This document shows positions 47,429 to 56,507 of a DNA stretch of 64,000 nt, one piece after another. A program made the position numbers and the translations under genes. The stretch spans positions 558,001 to 622,000 of the forward strand of contig NC_016112.1 of NCBI RefSeq assembly GCF_000968535.2, in the 5' to 3' direction. Source of the DNA: Methylotuvimicrobium alcaliphilum 20Z (GTDB taxonomy: Bacteria; Pseudomonadota; Gammaproteobacteria; Methylococcales; Methylomonadaceae). Within the stretch, counting starts at the first letter, position 1. Every line of letters starts with the position of its first letter. A model generated the notes under the pieces. It made no database searches, was not told the origin of the DNA, and saw only the letters and a program-made list of their open reading frames with translations.

Positions 47429-49720
47429 ATGTTTCATTCGAAACGCGTCATTGGGTCGTTATCTTTGGCCTGTTTATCATTTGGGATAGCGCCTCAGGCG
47501 CAAGGTGTCGATAAGGATGCTCCGCCGACCGTGCTCGATACGGTTAAGATTATCGGCGACCCTGACAAGGCTCGGGATATGCCTGCGTCGGCACATTACA
47601 TCGATACTAGCGATATTCGCGATCAAACCTATAGTGATATCAATCGAATTTTACGTAAGGCCCCCGGCGTTAATATCCGCGAAGAGGACGGTTTCGGTCT
47701 GTTTCCTAACATCAGTTTCCGCGGGGTCGATACAACGCGCAGTGCAAAAATTACTGTGATGGAAGACGGCGTGTTGACGGCGCCGGCCCCTTATTCAGCG
47801 CCTGCCGCTTATTTTAATCCGGCCGGCGGTCGTATGAGCGGCATCGAGGTTATGAAAGGCGGCAGTCAGGTCAAATACGGTCCGCATATTACCGGCGGGG
47901 TGTTGAACTATCTGTCAACGCCGATTCCCGAAGACGGCAAGGCTTATCTGAAGACGATTTACGGCAGTTACGATGAAGTCCGCTCGCACGGTTATGTCGG
48001 CAACACTCATGATACCGAGTTCGGCCGCTTCGGTTATCTGGTCGAGGGTTTTTATCGGCGGTCCGACGGCTTCAAGACGATCGATTCGACTACAGGTTTT
48101 GAAGGGAGTGATAGGACCGGTTTTTCACAAGTTGAACCGATGATTCGCTTATCCTGGGAGCCGAATACCGAAATGTACCAAAGGCTCGAGGTCAAGTTCG
48201 GTTATTCGAACATGGATGCCGACGAAACTTATCTCGGCTTGAGTGAAGCCGATTTTAGAAACGATCCGTATCGGCGCTATGCGGCATCACGATTCGATAA
48301 TATCACGACCGAGCATTTCAGAGGCTTCGCGCGGTATTTCATTTCGCCGACCGACGATTTGGATATCGTCACGACGGCTTACTATAGCGAATTCGCAAGA
48401 AATTGGAGTAAATTGCAGGATATTAGAGGAGGAGCGCCGGGAAATATGGGCTTGGCCAGTGCATTGGCAGGCGCAAATGGCGGGTTGGGCTTGGATTGTC
48501 TTAAGGGTCGTGTGAACTGTGGGCTTCGGGTCCGGGACAACAATCGCGAATATTACCTTGGAGGTGTCGAATCGGTAGCGAACTATCGATTCGATTTAGG
48601 TGCTACGCATCATGAGCTAAGCGGCGGTTTTCGATATCACGAAGATGGAGAGAAAAGGCATCAGCATCAAATTACGTATTCTCAAGATGCCAATGGCGTG
48701 ATTACCGGGAACAATTTCGGTGACTCGCTGGATACATTACCCGGTGGTCAAAATAATGCTAAAAGCGATACGCGCGCCTATGCCTTTTTCCTAAAGGATC
48801 GTATCGAATTCGGTAATTGGGGCTTTACGCCTGGTATTCGTTACGAGCATCTTTATCAAGAATATAAGAAGCACGTTCCTTTGGATAGACAACGAACCGT
48901 GGCCGATACAGTCTCCACATCCTTCGATTTGTATGCTGGCGGAGCAAGTCTCGATTATAAATTCAATGATGAATGGATGGTATTCGGTAGCGTTCATCGA
49001 GGGTTTTCTCCGCCCGGACCTTCCGACATAGAAGCCAAAAGAGAGGCCGAAACGAATAATGCTTACGAATTGGGAATGCGTTTTGCAAAAGGAGCGTTTT
49101 CTGCCGAAGTTATCGGATTCTATACGCAATTCGAAAACTTGATCGTGGTGAACAGTATCGGTGGTGCCGGAGCTGATTTTGGTGAAAACTTCGGGGAAGT
49201 CGATACCCGAGGCGTCGAACTGGCGCTTAATTTCGATGCAGGACAGGCTTTCGGCTGGGGTTTCCGCAATCCTTACTTCGTTTCCTTTACCTACACCGAC
49301 ACCGTGCAATTAAACGATGCGGCCTCGACCGACGCCGAATCGATCTTCAGTTTTGGTAAAAAAGGTAATCGCGTGCCTTATATTCCCGAATATGCGGTTA
49401 GTTTCGGCAGCGGTATACATTTCGACAAATGGGGTGTCGACGTGACCGGCAACTATGTCGGTGAAACATATACTAGTGCGAACAACACGTCTCTACAAAT
49501 AGACGGCAACGGCAATCCCGATTCGCGTTTCGGTAAAACAGACGACTATGTCATCGTCGATGTTTCGGCCTATTACCAGGTGACAAAAGGCATCAAATTG
49601 CTCGGTGGCGTACAAAATGCCAATAATGAAGAGTATAACGTTTCAAGGCAGCCCTACGGTCCTCGTCCGGGTATGCCGATATTTGCCTACGGCGGCTTCG
49701 AGCTGGACTTCGATATTTAA
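47429..49720 (+). CDS. TonB-dependent outer membrane receptor, FecA-like
   Basis: The 763-residue protein has a signal peptide (about 1-27), a TonB-box-like DTVKIIGDP near residue 37, a plug domain (about 50-160, RKAPGVNIREEDGFGLFPNI with SFRGVD) and a 22-strand-type barrel ending in FDI. It lacks the extra N-terminal signalling domain of FecA transducers. Upstream Fur-like sites indicate uptake of an iron complex such as ferric citrate or a siderophore. No periplasmic binding protein or ABC genes adjoin it. Confidence 0.92.
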   Translation: MFHSKRVIGSLSLACLSFGIAPQAQGVDKDAPPTVLDTVKIIGDPDKARDMPASAHYIDTSDIRDQTYSDINRILRKAPGVNIREEDGFGLFPNISFRGVDTTRSAKITVMEDGVLTAPAPYSAPAAYFNPAGGRMSGIEVMKGGSQVKYGPHITGGVLNYLSTPIPEDGKAYLKTIYGSYDEVRSHGYVGNTHDTEFGRFGYLVEGFYRRSDGFKTIDSTTGFEGSDRTGFSQVEPMIRLSWEPNTEMYQRLEVKFGYSNMDADETYLGLSEADFRNDPYRRYAASRFDNITTEHFRGFARYFISPTDDLDIVTTAYYSEFARNWSKLQDIRGGAPGNMGLASALAGANGGLGLDCLKGRVNCGLRVRDNNREYYLGGVESVANYRFDLGATHHELSGGFRYHEDGEKRHQHQITYSQDANGVITGNNFGDSLDTLPGGQNNAKSDTRAYAFFLKDRIEFGNWGFTPGIRYEHLYQEYKKHVPLDRQRTVADTVSTSFDLYAGGASLDYKFNDEWMVFGSVHRGFSPPGPSDIEAKREAETNNAYELGMRFAKGAFSAEVIGFYTQFENLIVVNSIGGAGADFGENFGEVDTRGVELALNFDAGQAFGWGFRNPYFVSFTYTDTVQLNDAASTDAESIFSFGKKGNRVPYIPEYAVSFGSGIHFDKWGVDVTGNYVGETYTSANNTSLQIDGNGNPDSRFGKTDDYVIVDVSAYYQVTKGIKLLGGVQNANNEEYNVSRQPYGPRPGMPIFAYGGFELDFDI

Positions 49721-49803
49721 GGTTGTCTTGACCCTCTCCCCGCGTTTTCCTAAGCACTGCCCAAATGCAGCAATTCCCAGTTTGAGCAGTTTCGCCGATT
49801 TTA

Positions 49804-49952
49804 GGGTGTGGGGTATGCCTGTCGAGGAACGCCGTAAACCCATCCATGGGGGCTTGGCGGCAGCTAAGCGCCAAGGATGGCGTGAATGCAGATTTTGCAG
49901 GAGCAAAAATCTGTCCCGCTGCCGACATCCTCGCCAAGCATACCCCACACCC
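49804..49952. repeat. Complete GGGTGTGGGGTATGC-end repeat (second family)
   Basis: A 149-bp element with 15-bp perfect inverted ends, GGGTGTGGGGTATGC at 49804 and GCATACCCCACACCC ending at 49952, extended imperfectly by TGTCGAGG / CCTCGCCA. Inside are AACCCATCCATGGGGGCTTG, CGCCAAGGATGGCG and GCAGATTTTGCAGGAGCAAA. It is itself flanked by CAGCAATTCCCA (49770-49781) and TGGGAATTGCTG (about 49968-49979), another inverted pair. Related copies lie at about 2230-2340 and 45318-45505. Confidence 0.8.
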
Positions 49953-50071
49953 TTTTTGATCTCCAAATTGGGAATTGCTGGCCCAAATGCGATATGTGAA
50001 AATTATCGTTGGTAATCAAATTAAGGCATTAAGCACAAAATTGGGGCATATAACATGGAGCTATACCCATT

Positions 50072-50334
50072 GTAGATCAAAATTCGGCGCCGGGGGCGTC
50101 AAAGGACGCCGTGAACCCAGCACCTAAATTATCCAATACCATTAATCATGGTAATGGGCTATGGAATTAGGTGCTGGGTGAATACGTCCATATAGGCTCT
50201 ATGCTAGCTCCATGCTGGCAAACCCTTTGTGAGCGCCATGGATGGCGTGAATGTCGATTTTGCAGGAGCGAAAATCGACCGGACACCCCGGCGGCGCCTC
50301 AGGCACTGCCGAAATTTGAAGTGCGAAAGGTATA
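50072..50334. repeat. Complete TATACC-end repeat
   Basis: A 263-bp copy from TATACCCATTGTAGATCAAA at 50072 to ...GAAGTGCGAAAGGTATA ending at 50334. It has the CAGCACCTAAATTATCCAA...AATTAGGTGCTG module, the TAGCTCCATGCTGGC module and the CGCCATGGATGGCG / CGATTTTGCAGGAGCGAAAATCG module, so it contains all of the common interior blocks. Confidence 0.85.
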
Positions 50335-50545
50335 AAGCGGCGATTTTAGATGGCATAAAACCAAAGTGTTCGGTTAGTGCTAATTTCCCTGGGGTGTCAT
50401 CAACTGGTAAAAAATACTGGCATTATCTTTGCTTTCTCTACTGAGTAATAACCGGTGTCGTCGATTGCTATCTGTGATTCGCGGAGAGTCGGTTTACCAC
50501 ATAATTAATAGGTTAGAGAGTGATAAAGATGAGGTTTGGGCGTTC

Positions 50546-51784
50546 ATGCGGCAAATGAAACTGGGCGTTTTTTTACCGACGAGCAATAGTCATTTGTCGA
50601 ATAGGCGACAACAGGGGCGGGGTGTCTCCAGTTGGGATCTTTCAGATTGTCAGCGTGTTGCGATAAAGGCCGAGCAGGCTAAATTCGATGCAGTCTTTAT
50701 GAGTTCCGATGAGTCATTGTTCTGTCATTCTCAGGATGATGAATCGGTAAAGTTATTGATTGCGTTGACGCGTGTTACCGATCGGATCGGTTTGGTGGCG
50801 CCGGCATGCTGCGAGTACTCCGATCCTTATGGTCTGGCAGGTTCTTTTTCTGCCCTCGCTCATATCAGTCGAGGGCGGGCCGGTTGGAATCCCGGGACGG
50901 AAAATAATAATGATCGAAATATTCTTACGGAGCGAACTCGCGATTATATCGACTTAGTAACTTCTTTGTGGGCAATGTGGGAAGTTGAAGATGGAAATAA
51001 TGATCTACCTGAGGTCGTCGATAAAAGCAACAAGTCGGATGCGGAAGTCATGGAGCGAACCGCTTGTGATCACCCGGTACTGGTTCAAAATATCTTATCC
51101 GATAGGGATATTGAATTGGCGGCGAGGAGTGCTGAAGTGGTTTTGGTTCGACAGAAGAATGAACAACAGGCAAGGCTGTTTTATTCCGAGCTAAAAGAAA
51201 AAGCGTTCAATTTCGGTAAGTGTCCTTCTCAGCTAAAAATTATGTCGTGTGTGGTACCTGTTGTTGCCGAGACAGCCGAGGCGGCTCATGAAAAATATCA
51301 TTTGCTCAAGGAGTCGCTACACTCGGTGAAAAGATTAGAGTCTTTTAATTCCTATCTCGACAGGGAAAGTGCTACAGAATCTAGTCGGCAACAAGTATTA
51401 CCGGAAAGATTCAATTATAACGGCTTCCGGAATGCCTCGATAGAACCGATAAAAGGGGCGATGGAAGTCGAGTCGTTGCCATTGCGAAGGCTTAATGATT
51501 GCGAGCACCGAGTCGTAATCGGCACAGCAAAGCAAGTTGCCGATCAGCTAGAGGATTGGTTTATAGGCGAGGCCGCTGACGGGTTTGCTATCATACCGCC
51601 ATATTTCCCCGAAGGATTTGACGATTTTGTCGATCTAGTCGTTCCGGAATTGAAATTTCGAAACTTATTCCGTGCCGAATACGAGGGAGCGACGCTACGC
51701 GATCATTTGGGATTATCACGGCCGGTCAATGAGTTAGCAAAACGAATGATTCAATTTTCGTTATCTTACTCCTTTTCATACTGA
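50546..51784 (+). CDS. LLM-class flavin-dependent monooxygenase (NtaA/SnaA-like)
   Basis: I choose the ATG at 50546 (MRQMKLGVFLP), 412 residues; upstream in-frame sequence has no family likeness. The TIM-barrel flavin monooxygenase pattern is visible: LGVFLPTSNSHL at the start, EQAKFDAVFMSSDE, RIGLVAPA, and HISRGRAGWNPGTE where family members have LSxGRxGWNxVTS. About 25 residues of the usual GxxFxVxGPL segment after the W-E-V-E block appear shortened, so this is a divergent member. Relatives use FMNH2 to oxidise small organosulfur or chelate compounds. It sits 125 nt before a TonB-receptor fusion gene and may process its ligand (inference). Confidence 0.82.
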   Translation: MRQMKLGVFLPTSNSHLSNRRQQGRGVSSWDLSDCQRVAIKAEQAKFDAVFMSSDESLFCHSQDDESVKLLIALTRVTDRIGLVAPACCEYSDPYGLAGSFSALAHISRGRAGWNPGTENNNDRNILTERTRDYIDLVTSLWAMWEVEDGNNDLPEVVDKSNKSDAEVMERTACDHPVLVQNILSDRDIELAARSAEVVLVRQKNEQQARLFYSELKEKAFNFGKCPSQLKIMSCVVPVVAETAEAAHEKYHLLKESLHSVKRLESFNSYLDRESATESSRQQVLPERFNYNGFRNASIEPIKGAMEVESLPLRRLNDCEHRVVIGTAKQVADQLEDWFIGEAADGFAIIPPYFPEGFDDFVDLVVPELKFRNLFRAEYEGATLRDHLGLSRPVNELAKRMIQFSLSYSFSY

Positions 51785-51837
51785 AAAATCGTTTGGCTTT
51801 GTTGATGGTACCGTATATGTCAGCCGAGAGTCGCCGA

Positions 51838-51873
51838 TCGCCCGGTGCCGAAATTTGACTGACAAATGATATG
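51838..51873. repeat. Isolated right end of the TATACC repeat family
   Basis: GGTGCCGAAATTTGACTGACAAATGATATGA is a decayed right end with no partner; it lies in the 124-bp leader of the fusion gene. Confidence 0.45.
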
Positions 51874-51908
51874 ACTTTTGAAAACGGATTTAATAACCAA
51901 GGTTTAGA

Positions 51909-54527
51909 ATGAATTCTTTTTCCAACAAACCCGCTTGGACCGTGCGATTGTTTTGTTTGTCGTTGATGTTATTTCCGCTTTGTGCTCAAGCTCATTCCCA
52001 GGAGATCGGCAGCAGCGGCTGGCTTAGCGGATTCAGTCATCCGCTCGAAGGTTGGGATCATCTATTGACGATGCTGGCTGTCGGTATTTGGGCCGCACAG
52101 CTTAAAGGTAACTCTGTATGGCAATTGCCGTTGGCCTTTGTCGGTGTGATGTGTCTTGGCGGTCTAATCGGCGCCGCTGGGCTGCCGGTTTGGGGCGTCG
52201 AGCCGATGATTCTTTTGTCGGGTGCGGTGTTCGGGGTGTTGGTCTTGCGCAGAATTCGGGTACCGGCGTTTGCGAGTATTTCGGTCGTGATGTTTTTTGC
52301 ATTTTTTCATGGCTACGCTCACGGTCAGGAAATGCCTGCGTCGGCCGGTTTGCTGTCGTTTGCTTTGGGATTCGTTTCCGCTACACTGTTATTGCACGGT
52401 GCCGGCATTATAATGGTGCGCTTGGTAATTTTGGCATTCGCCACAGTGTTCGGAACTTCGGTTCATGCACAGGCGGTTGAGGATGATGGCGATAGCGGTT
52501 CGGATATCGAATCCGAAACGATGCATTTGGAGTTACTCCCCAAGATGGTTGTGACCGAGCGCGGTGATTCTTTGGTCGGTATTGCAGACAGTGCATCGCA
52601 AGGCAACGTCGGGCAAGAGCAGCTGCAGTACCGGCCTATCATTCGGCCCGGTGAGATACTCGAAACGGTGCCCGGCCTGATCGCATCGCAGCATAGCGGC
52701 GAAGGAAAATCGAATCAGTTTTTTTTAAGAGGCTTCAATCTCGATCACGGCACCGATTTTTTAACCAAAATCGACGGCGTGCCGGTGAATTTAGTTTCGC
52801 ACGCACACGGTCAGGGTTGGACCGATATCAACTTTCTGATTCCCGAATTGATCGCCACGATCCATTATCAAAAAGGTAATTACTACGCCGAAAACGGTGA
52901 CTTTTCCAGTGCCGGTGCCGCCGATATCCGCTACGCCAATACTTTGCCCGGACATATCGCTCGATTTACCGGCGGTAGTTTCGATTATTATCGGGGACTG
53001 TCGGCCGGTTCGCAAAGGCTCGGTGACGGCAATTTGCTTTATGGCGGCGAAATCGTTCATAACGGGGGGCCGTGGACGGTCGGCAACGATTATTTGAAAT
53101 TCAACGGCGTGCTTCGCTACAGTCAAGAGTATGAAAGCTCAGGCTGGAGCGTCACTGCGATGGCCTATAAAGCCGACTGGAACGCGACCGACCAAATCCC
53201 CCGGCGCGCGGTCGACTCCGGAACGATCGGGCGTTTCGGCTCGCTCGATCCAACCGACGGCGGCAGCAGCCGGCGTTACAGCATCACCGGAGAGTGGCAT
53301 CGTCAAGACGAGGCGTCGGCATCCAAACTGACGGTTTACGGGATTTACCATGAACTCGATCTGTATTCGAATTTCACCTATTTTCTCGAAGATCAGGTCC
53401 GTGGCGACCAATTTGCTCAGCCCGATAGGCGCTGGACATCCGGTTTGAACGCAAGCCACACGTTTTTTCATAAAATCGGCACCTTCGACTCCGACAGTAC
53501 AATAGGTTTGCAGGTGAGAAACGACTCGATCCGTAACGGCTTGCTGTTGACCCAGGCGAGACAACGGTGGGGCACCGTTCGCAGCGACGATGTACGCGTG
53601 ACCAACGTCAGTCCGTATTTCGAAAACAAGACCCGCTGGACATCCTGGCTGAGAACGCAATTGGGCGTTCGTTTCGACGGCTTTCAATTCGACGTATCCG
53701 ACAGCAACCGTTCCGAAAACAACGGCACGCGTACTGACGGCATCGTTAGCCCGAAAGCCGGGATCGTATTCGGGCCGTGGGCGGATACCGAGCTTTACCT
53801 GAACGGCGGTCTCGGTTTTCACAGTAACGATGCGCGCGGCGTCAATCAGCGCGTCGATCCTGCGAGCGGCGATACCGTCGACGAAGACGGTAATCCGGTT
53901 AACCGCGCGGTGCCGTTGGTTCGTACTTACGGGGCTGAAGGCGGTTTGCGCACAACCTGGATTAATGGGTTGCAAAGCACGCTATCGGTCTGGTGGCTCG
54001 ATATCGACTCCGAATTGTTGTTTGAGGGTGATGCTGGGACGACAGCAATCAGTCGCCCGAGCCGCCGCTACGGTGTCGAATGGGCGAATTATTATTCGCC
54101 GACCGATTGGCTGACCTTCGATGCCGATTTTAGTTTTTCGAAAGCGCGTTTTCGCGGTAACGATCCGGCCGGTAATCGTATTCCCGGTGCGATTGAAAGC
54201 GTGATCGCAACCGGTGCGACGGTTCACGATATTTACGGCGGTTTCTTCGGGGGGCCAAGGTTGCGTTATTTCGGACCGAGACCGTTGGTCGAAGACAACA
54301 GCGTCCGGTCGGATTCGACGGTTTTGTTATCGGCGATGCTCGGTTACCGTTTCGACAAGACCTGGACCGTGCAGGCCGAAGTGTTTAATATCCTAGACCG
54401 CAAAGACAGCGCAATCGACTACTATTACGAATCGCAATTGAGAGGTGAGGCAGAGCCTGTCGAGGACATTCATTTTCATCCCGTCGAACCGGTCAGTTTC
54501 AGAATGAGCGTAACCGCGAATTTTTGA
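51909..54527 (+). CDS. HupE/UreJ membrane transporter fused to a TonB-dependent receptor
   Basis: One continuous 872-codon frame joins two proteins. Residues 1-167 are a HupE/UreJ metal transporter: signal peptide (ending AQA), HPLEGWDHLLTMLAVGIWAA and FHGYAHGQEMP motifs, and about five membrane helices; the usual last helix is missing. Residue 169 is a Met opening MVRLVILAFATVFGTSVHAQA-type sequence (residues 169-188), a good Sec signal peptide. Residues 190-872 are a complete TonB-dependent receptor: plug with IRPGEILETVPGLIASQHSG, FFLRGFNLDHGTD, DGVPVNLVSHAHGQG and barrel ending VTANF. HupE proteins carry Ni, Co or Cu; many His in the plug fit a metal ligand. The two halves belong in different membranes, so cleavage at the internal signal is likely. 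Confidence 0.85.
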   Translation: MNSFSNKPAWTVRLFCLSLMLFPLCAQAHSQEIGSSGWLSGFSHPLEGWDHLLTMLAVGIWAAQLKGNSVWQLPLAFVGVMCLGGLIGAAGLPVWGVEPMILLSGAVFGVLVLRRIRVPAFASISVVMFFAFFHGYAHGQEMPASAGLLSFALGFVSATLLLHGAGIIMVRLVILAFATVFGTSVHAQAVEDDGDSGSDIESETMHLELLPKMVVTERGDSLVGIADSASQGNVGQEQLQYRPIIRPGEILETVPGLIASQHSGEGKSNQFFLRGFNLDHGTDFLTKIDGVPVNLVSHAHGQGWTDINFLIPELIATIHYQKGNYYAENGDFSSAGAADIRYANTLPGHIARFTGGSFDYYRGLSAGSQRLGDGNLLYGGEIVHNGGPWTVGNDYLKFNGVLRYSQEYESSGWSVTAMAYKADWNATDQIPRRAVDSGTIGRFGSLDPTDGGSSRRYSITGEWHRQDEASASKLTVYGIYHELDLYSNFTYFLEDQVRGDQFAQPDRRWTSGLNASHTFFHKIGTFDSDSTIGLQVRNDSIRNGLLLTQARQRWGTVRSDDVRVTNVSPYFENKTRWTSWLRTQLGVRFDGFQFDVSDSNRSENNGTRTDGIVSPKAGIVFGPWADTELYLNGGLGFHSNDARGVNQRVDPASGDTVDEDGNPVNRAVPLVRTYGAEGGLRTTWINGLQSTLSVWWLDIDSELLFEGDAGTTAISRPSRRYGVEWANYYSPTDWLTFDADFSFSKARFRGNDPAGNRIPGAIESVIATGATVHDIYGGFFGGPRLRYFGPRPLVEDNSVRSDSTVLLSAMLGYRFDKTWTVQAEVFNILDRKDSAIDYYYESQLRGEAEPVEDIHFHPVEPVSFRMSVTANF

Positions 54528-55073
54528 CTCGGATTCGAAAGCGCTAAAAAGAGAAAACCGGCTACTTAAAAACGGATTGATTTCGATCCTTCTTGTGGCG
54601 TGTCCTCAACTGCGCATATTAGACGAGCGCAGTGGCATAGAATTCGATCGTAAATAACGTCCCCATTTTATGGAGGGTTCGGTTGCTCGATTGGCAATTG
54701 CTGAGGAGCAAAATCCGCCCCCGCTGCCGGCATCCTCACGAAGCTCACTGCACACCCTTGTTGGTTTCCAAGTTGGCCATTGACAGCATTGCTGCAATCG
54801 TAAATCATGGCGAAATGGCCGGTTCATTGATACCCTTTCTTTATGAAAAATAATTTCGGCTGAACCGAAACAGATATCCTGTAAAATGTCAGTTATTAAC
54901 AAGGCGATTTCGTTATTAGATGTACTCTTTCCGGTCAATTTTCGGCACCGAGTGAATCCGCCTAATACCCCGGCACTTCCATACGGCACTGCCTAAATTT
55001 GAAGCGCGAAAGGTATAGATGATGAAATTGGCACAATGATTTAATTTTCAGACCAATCGGATGAGGTAAGTTG
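54528..55073. repeat. Repeat-rich gap before argC
   Basis: TCGTAAATAACGTCCCCATT and GGAGGGTTCGGTTGCTCGAT at about 54647-54690 match 42868-42920; the TTGCTGAGGAGCAAAATCCG and GCATCCTCACGAAGC stretch to about 54770 is a decayed GTGTGGGG-family copy. A short TATACC copy with only the ends (about 54918-55017: ...GAAGCGCGAAAGGTATA) lies just before argC. No gene is supported. Confidence 0.6.
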
Positions 55074-56108
55074 ATGGTACGGGTAGGTATTGTAGGAGGC
55101 ACCGGTTATACGGGTGTGGAGTTGCTGCGGCTCTTGGCTTTACATAAGAAAGTCGAGGTCTCGGTCGTGACTTCGAGAAATGATGCGGGCAAAAGAGTCG
55201 ATGAAGTGTATCCGAGCTTGCGCGGCTTTATCGATACGGTTTTTACTGCCCCGGAAGTTGATGGCTTATCTGATTGCGATGCGGTATTTTTTGCGACGCC
55301 GAACGGCACTGCCATGTTGATGGCTGAACAATTGATGGCGCGAGGTGTCAAAGTCATCGATCTGTCGGCCGATTTTCGCCTGAAAGATCCAGGACTATGG
55401 GAGAAATGGTACGGCATGGAACATGCTTGCCCTGATTTGATCGAACAAGCCGTTTACGGTTTGCCGGAGTTTAACCGCGAAGCGATCAAAAATGCTAAAT
55501 TGATTGCATGCCCCGGTTGTTATCCGACTGCAGTGCAATTAGGTTTTTTGCCGTTGATTGAGAAAGGCTTGGTAGAGGTTGATCGTTTGGTTGCCGATGT
55601 GAAGTCGGGGGTTAGTGGCGCCGGGCGAAAAGCGCAATTAACGACCTTGATGGGAGAGACAGGCGAGAGTTTTAAAGCTTATGCGGCAAGCGGTCATCGT
55701 CATTTACCCGAAGTGATCCAAGGTTTGGAGATGATTGCTAAAAGGTCTGTAGGTTTGACGTTTGTTCCTCATCTAATCCCGATGATACGAGGTATTCATA
55801 CCACCTTGTATGCGCCCTTGCTAGAAGCAGGAGGAGAAGCCGTTCAAGCACTTTATGAGCAACGCTATATTAACGAGCCGTTTGTCGATGTGTTGCCTTA
55901 TGGATCGCACCCGGATACCCGTAATGTTCGGGGCGGCAATGTTTGTCAAATCGCCGTTCATCAGCCCCAGGGGGGGCGAATGTTGGTGGTGTTGTCGGTG
56001 ATTGATAACCTGGTTAAAGGAGCCTCAGGGCAAGCGTTGCAAAATATGAATTTAATGTTCGGTTTTGATGAAGCTGAAGGTTTAAGGATTCCAGCGCTTT
56101 ATCCTTAA
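55074..56108 (+). CDS. argC: N-acetyl-gamma-glutamyl-phosphate reductase
   Basis: ArgC reduces N-acetylglutamyl phosphate to the semialdehyde in arginine synthesis. The 344-residue protein shows the NADP-binding [10 protein letters not shown] (residues 8-17), FFATPNG, and the catalytic cysteine in ACPGCYPTA (about residue 148), plus [13 protein letters not shown] place the start at the ATG at 55074 with GAGG upstream rather than the adjacent TTG. It is the first of two co-directional genes, followed 66 nt later by erpA, as in many gammaproteobacteria. Confidence 0.96.
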   Translation: MVRVGIVGGTGYTGVELLRLLALHKKVEVSVVTSRNDAGKRVDEVYPSLRGFIDTVFTAPEVDGLSDCDAVFFATPNGTAMLMAEQLMARGVKVIDLSADFRLKDPGLWEKWYGMEHACPDLIEQAVYGLPEFNREAIKNAKLIACPGCYPTAVQLGFLPLIEKGLVEVDRLVADVKSGVSGAGRKAQLTTLMGETGESFKAYAASGHRHLPEVIQGLEMIAKRSVGLTFVPHLIPMIRGIHTTLYAPLLEAGGEAVQALYEQRYINEPFVDVLPYGSHPDTRNVRGGNVCQIAVHQPQGGRMLVVLSVIDNLVKGASGQALQNMNLMFGFDEAEGLRIPALYP

Positions 56109-56174
56109 ATCTTGACTAAAACACTAGGGATTGTCATACTTTTATAACTTTTTAATTTCGATAGTAGAAACTTT

Positions 56175-56507
56175 ATGGCTGAACCAATTATATTTACCGA
56201 TAGCGCCGCTGCGAAAGTTGGCGATTTAATTGCCGATGAAGGCAACGATAACCTCAAGTTGAGAGTTTATGTGTCGGGTGGAGGCTGTTCGGGCTTTCAG
56301 TACGGCTTTACGTTCGACGAGGAAGTGAACGAAGATGATACGCAAGTCGAAAACGGCGGAGTGACGGTTTTGATTGATTCGATGAGTATTCAATACTTAA
56401 CGGGTGCCGAAATCGATTACAAGGAAGATCTTTCCGGTGCTCAGTTTGTGATACGCAATCCTAACGCAACGACGACTTGCGGTTGCGGATCATCGTTTTC
56501 CGCTTAA
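56175..56507 (+). CDS. erpA: Iron-sulfur cluster insertion protein ErpA
   Basis: ErpA is an A-type carrier that delivers Fe-S clusters to target enzymes such as IspG. The 110-residue protein has the three ligand cysteines of the family: C in [11 protein letters not shown] (about residue 37) and the C-terminal CGC in [10 protein letters not shown]. The [11 protein letters not shown] block favours ErpA over IscA. Its last 18 bases overlap the 3' end of the convergent anmK gene. Confidence 0.95.
   Translation: MAEPIIFTDSAAAKVGDLIADEGNDNLKLRVYVSGGGCSGFQYGFTFDEEVNEDDTQVENGGVTVLIDSMSIQYLTGAEIDYKEDLSGAQFVIRNPNATTTCGCGSSFSA

Noticed and set aside
8884-50334. Possible CRISPR array from the repeated palindromic blocks
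   Set aside because: The blocks are dispersed over tens of kilobases, vary in length and lack regular unique spacers.
53139-53975. A 278-codon minus-strand frame inside the TonB receptor fusion
   Set aside because: Antisense to a well-conserved barrel region, with no recognisable domain and no ribosome binding site of note.
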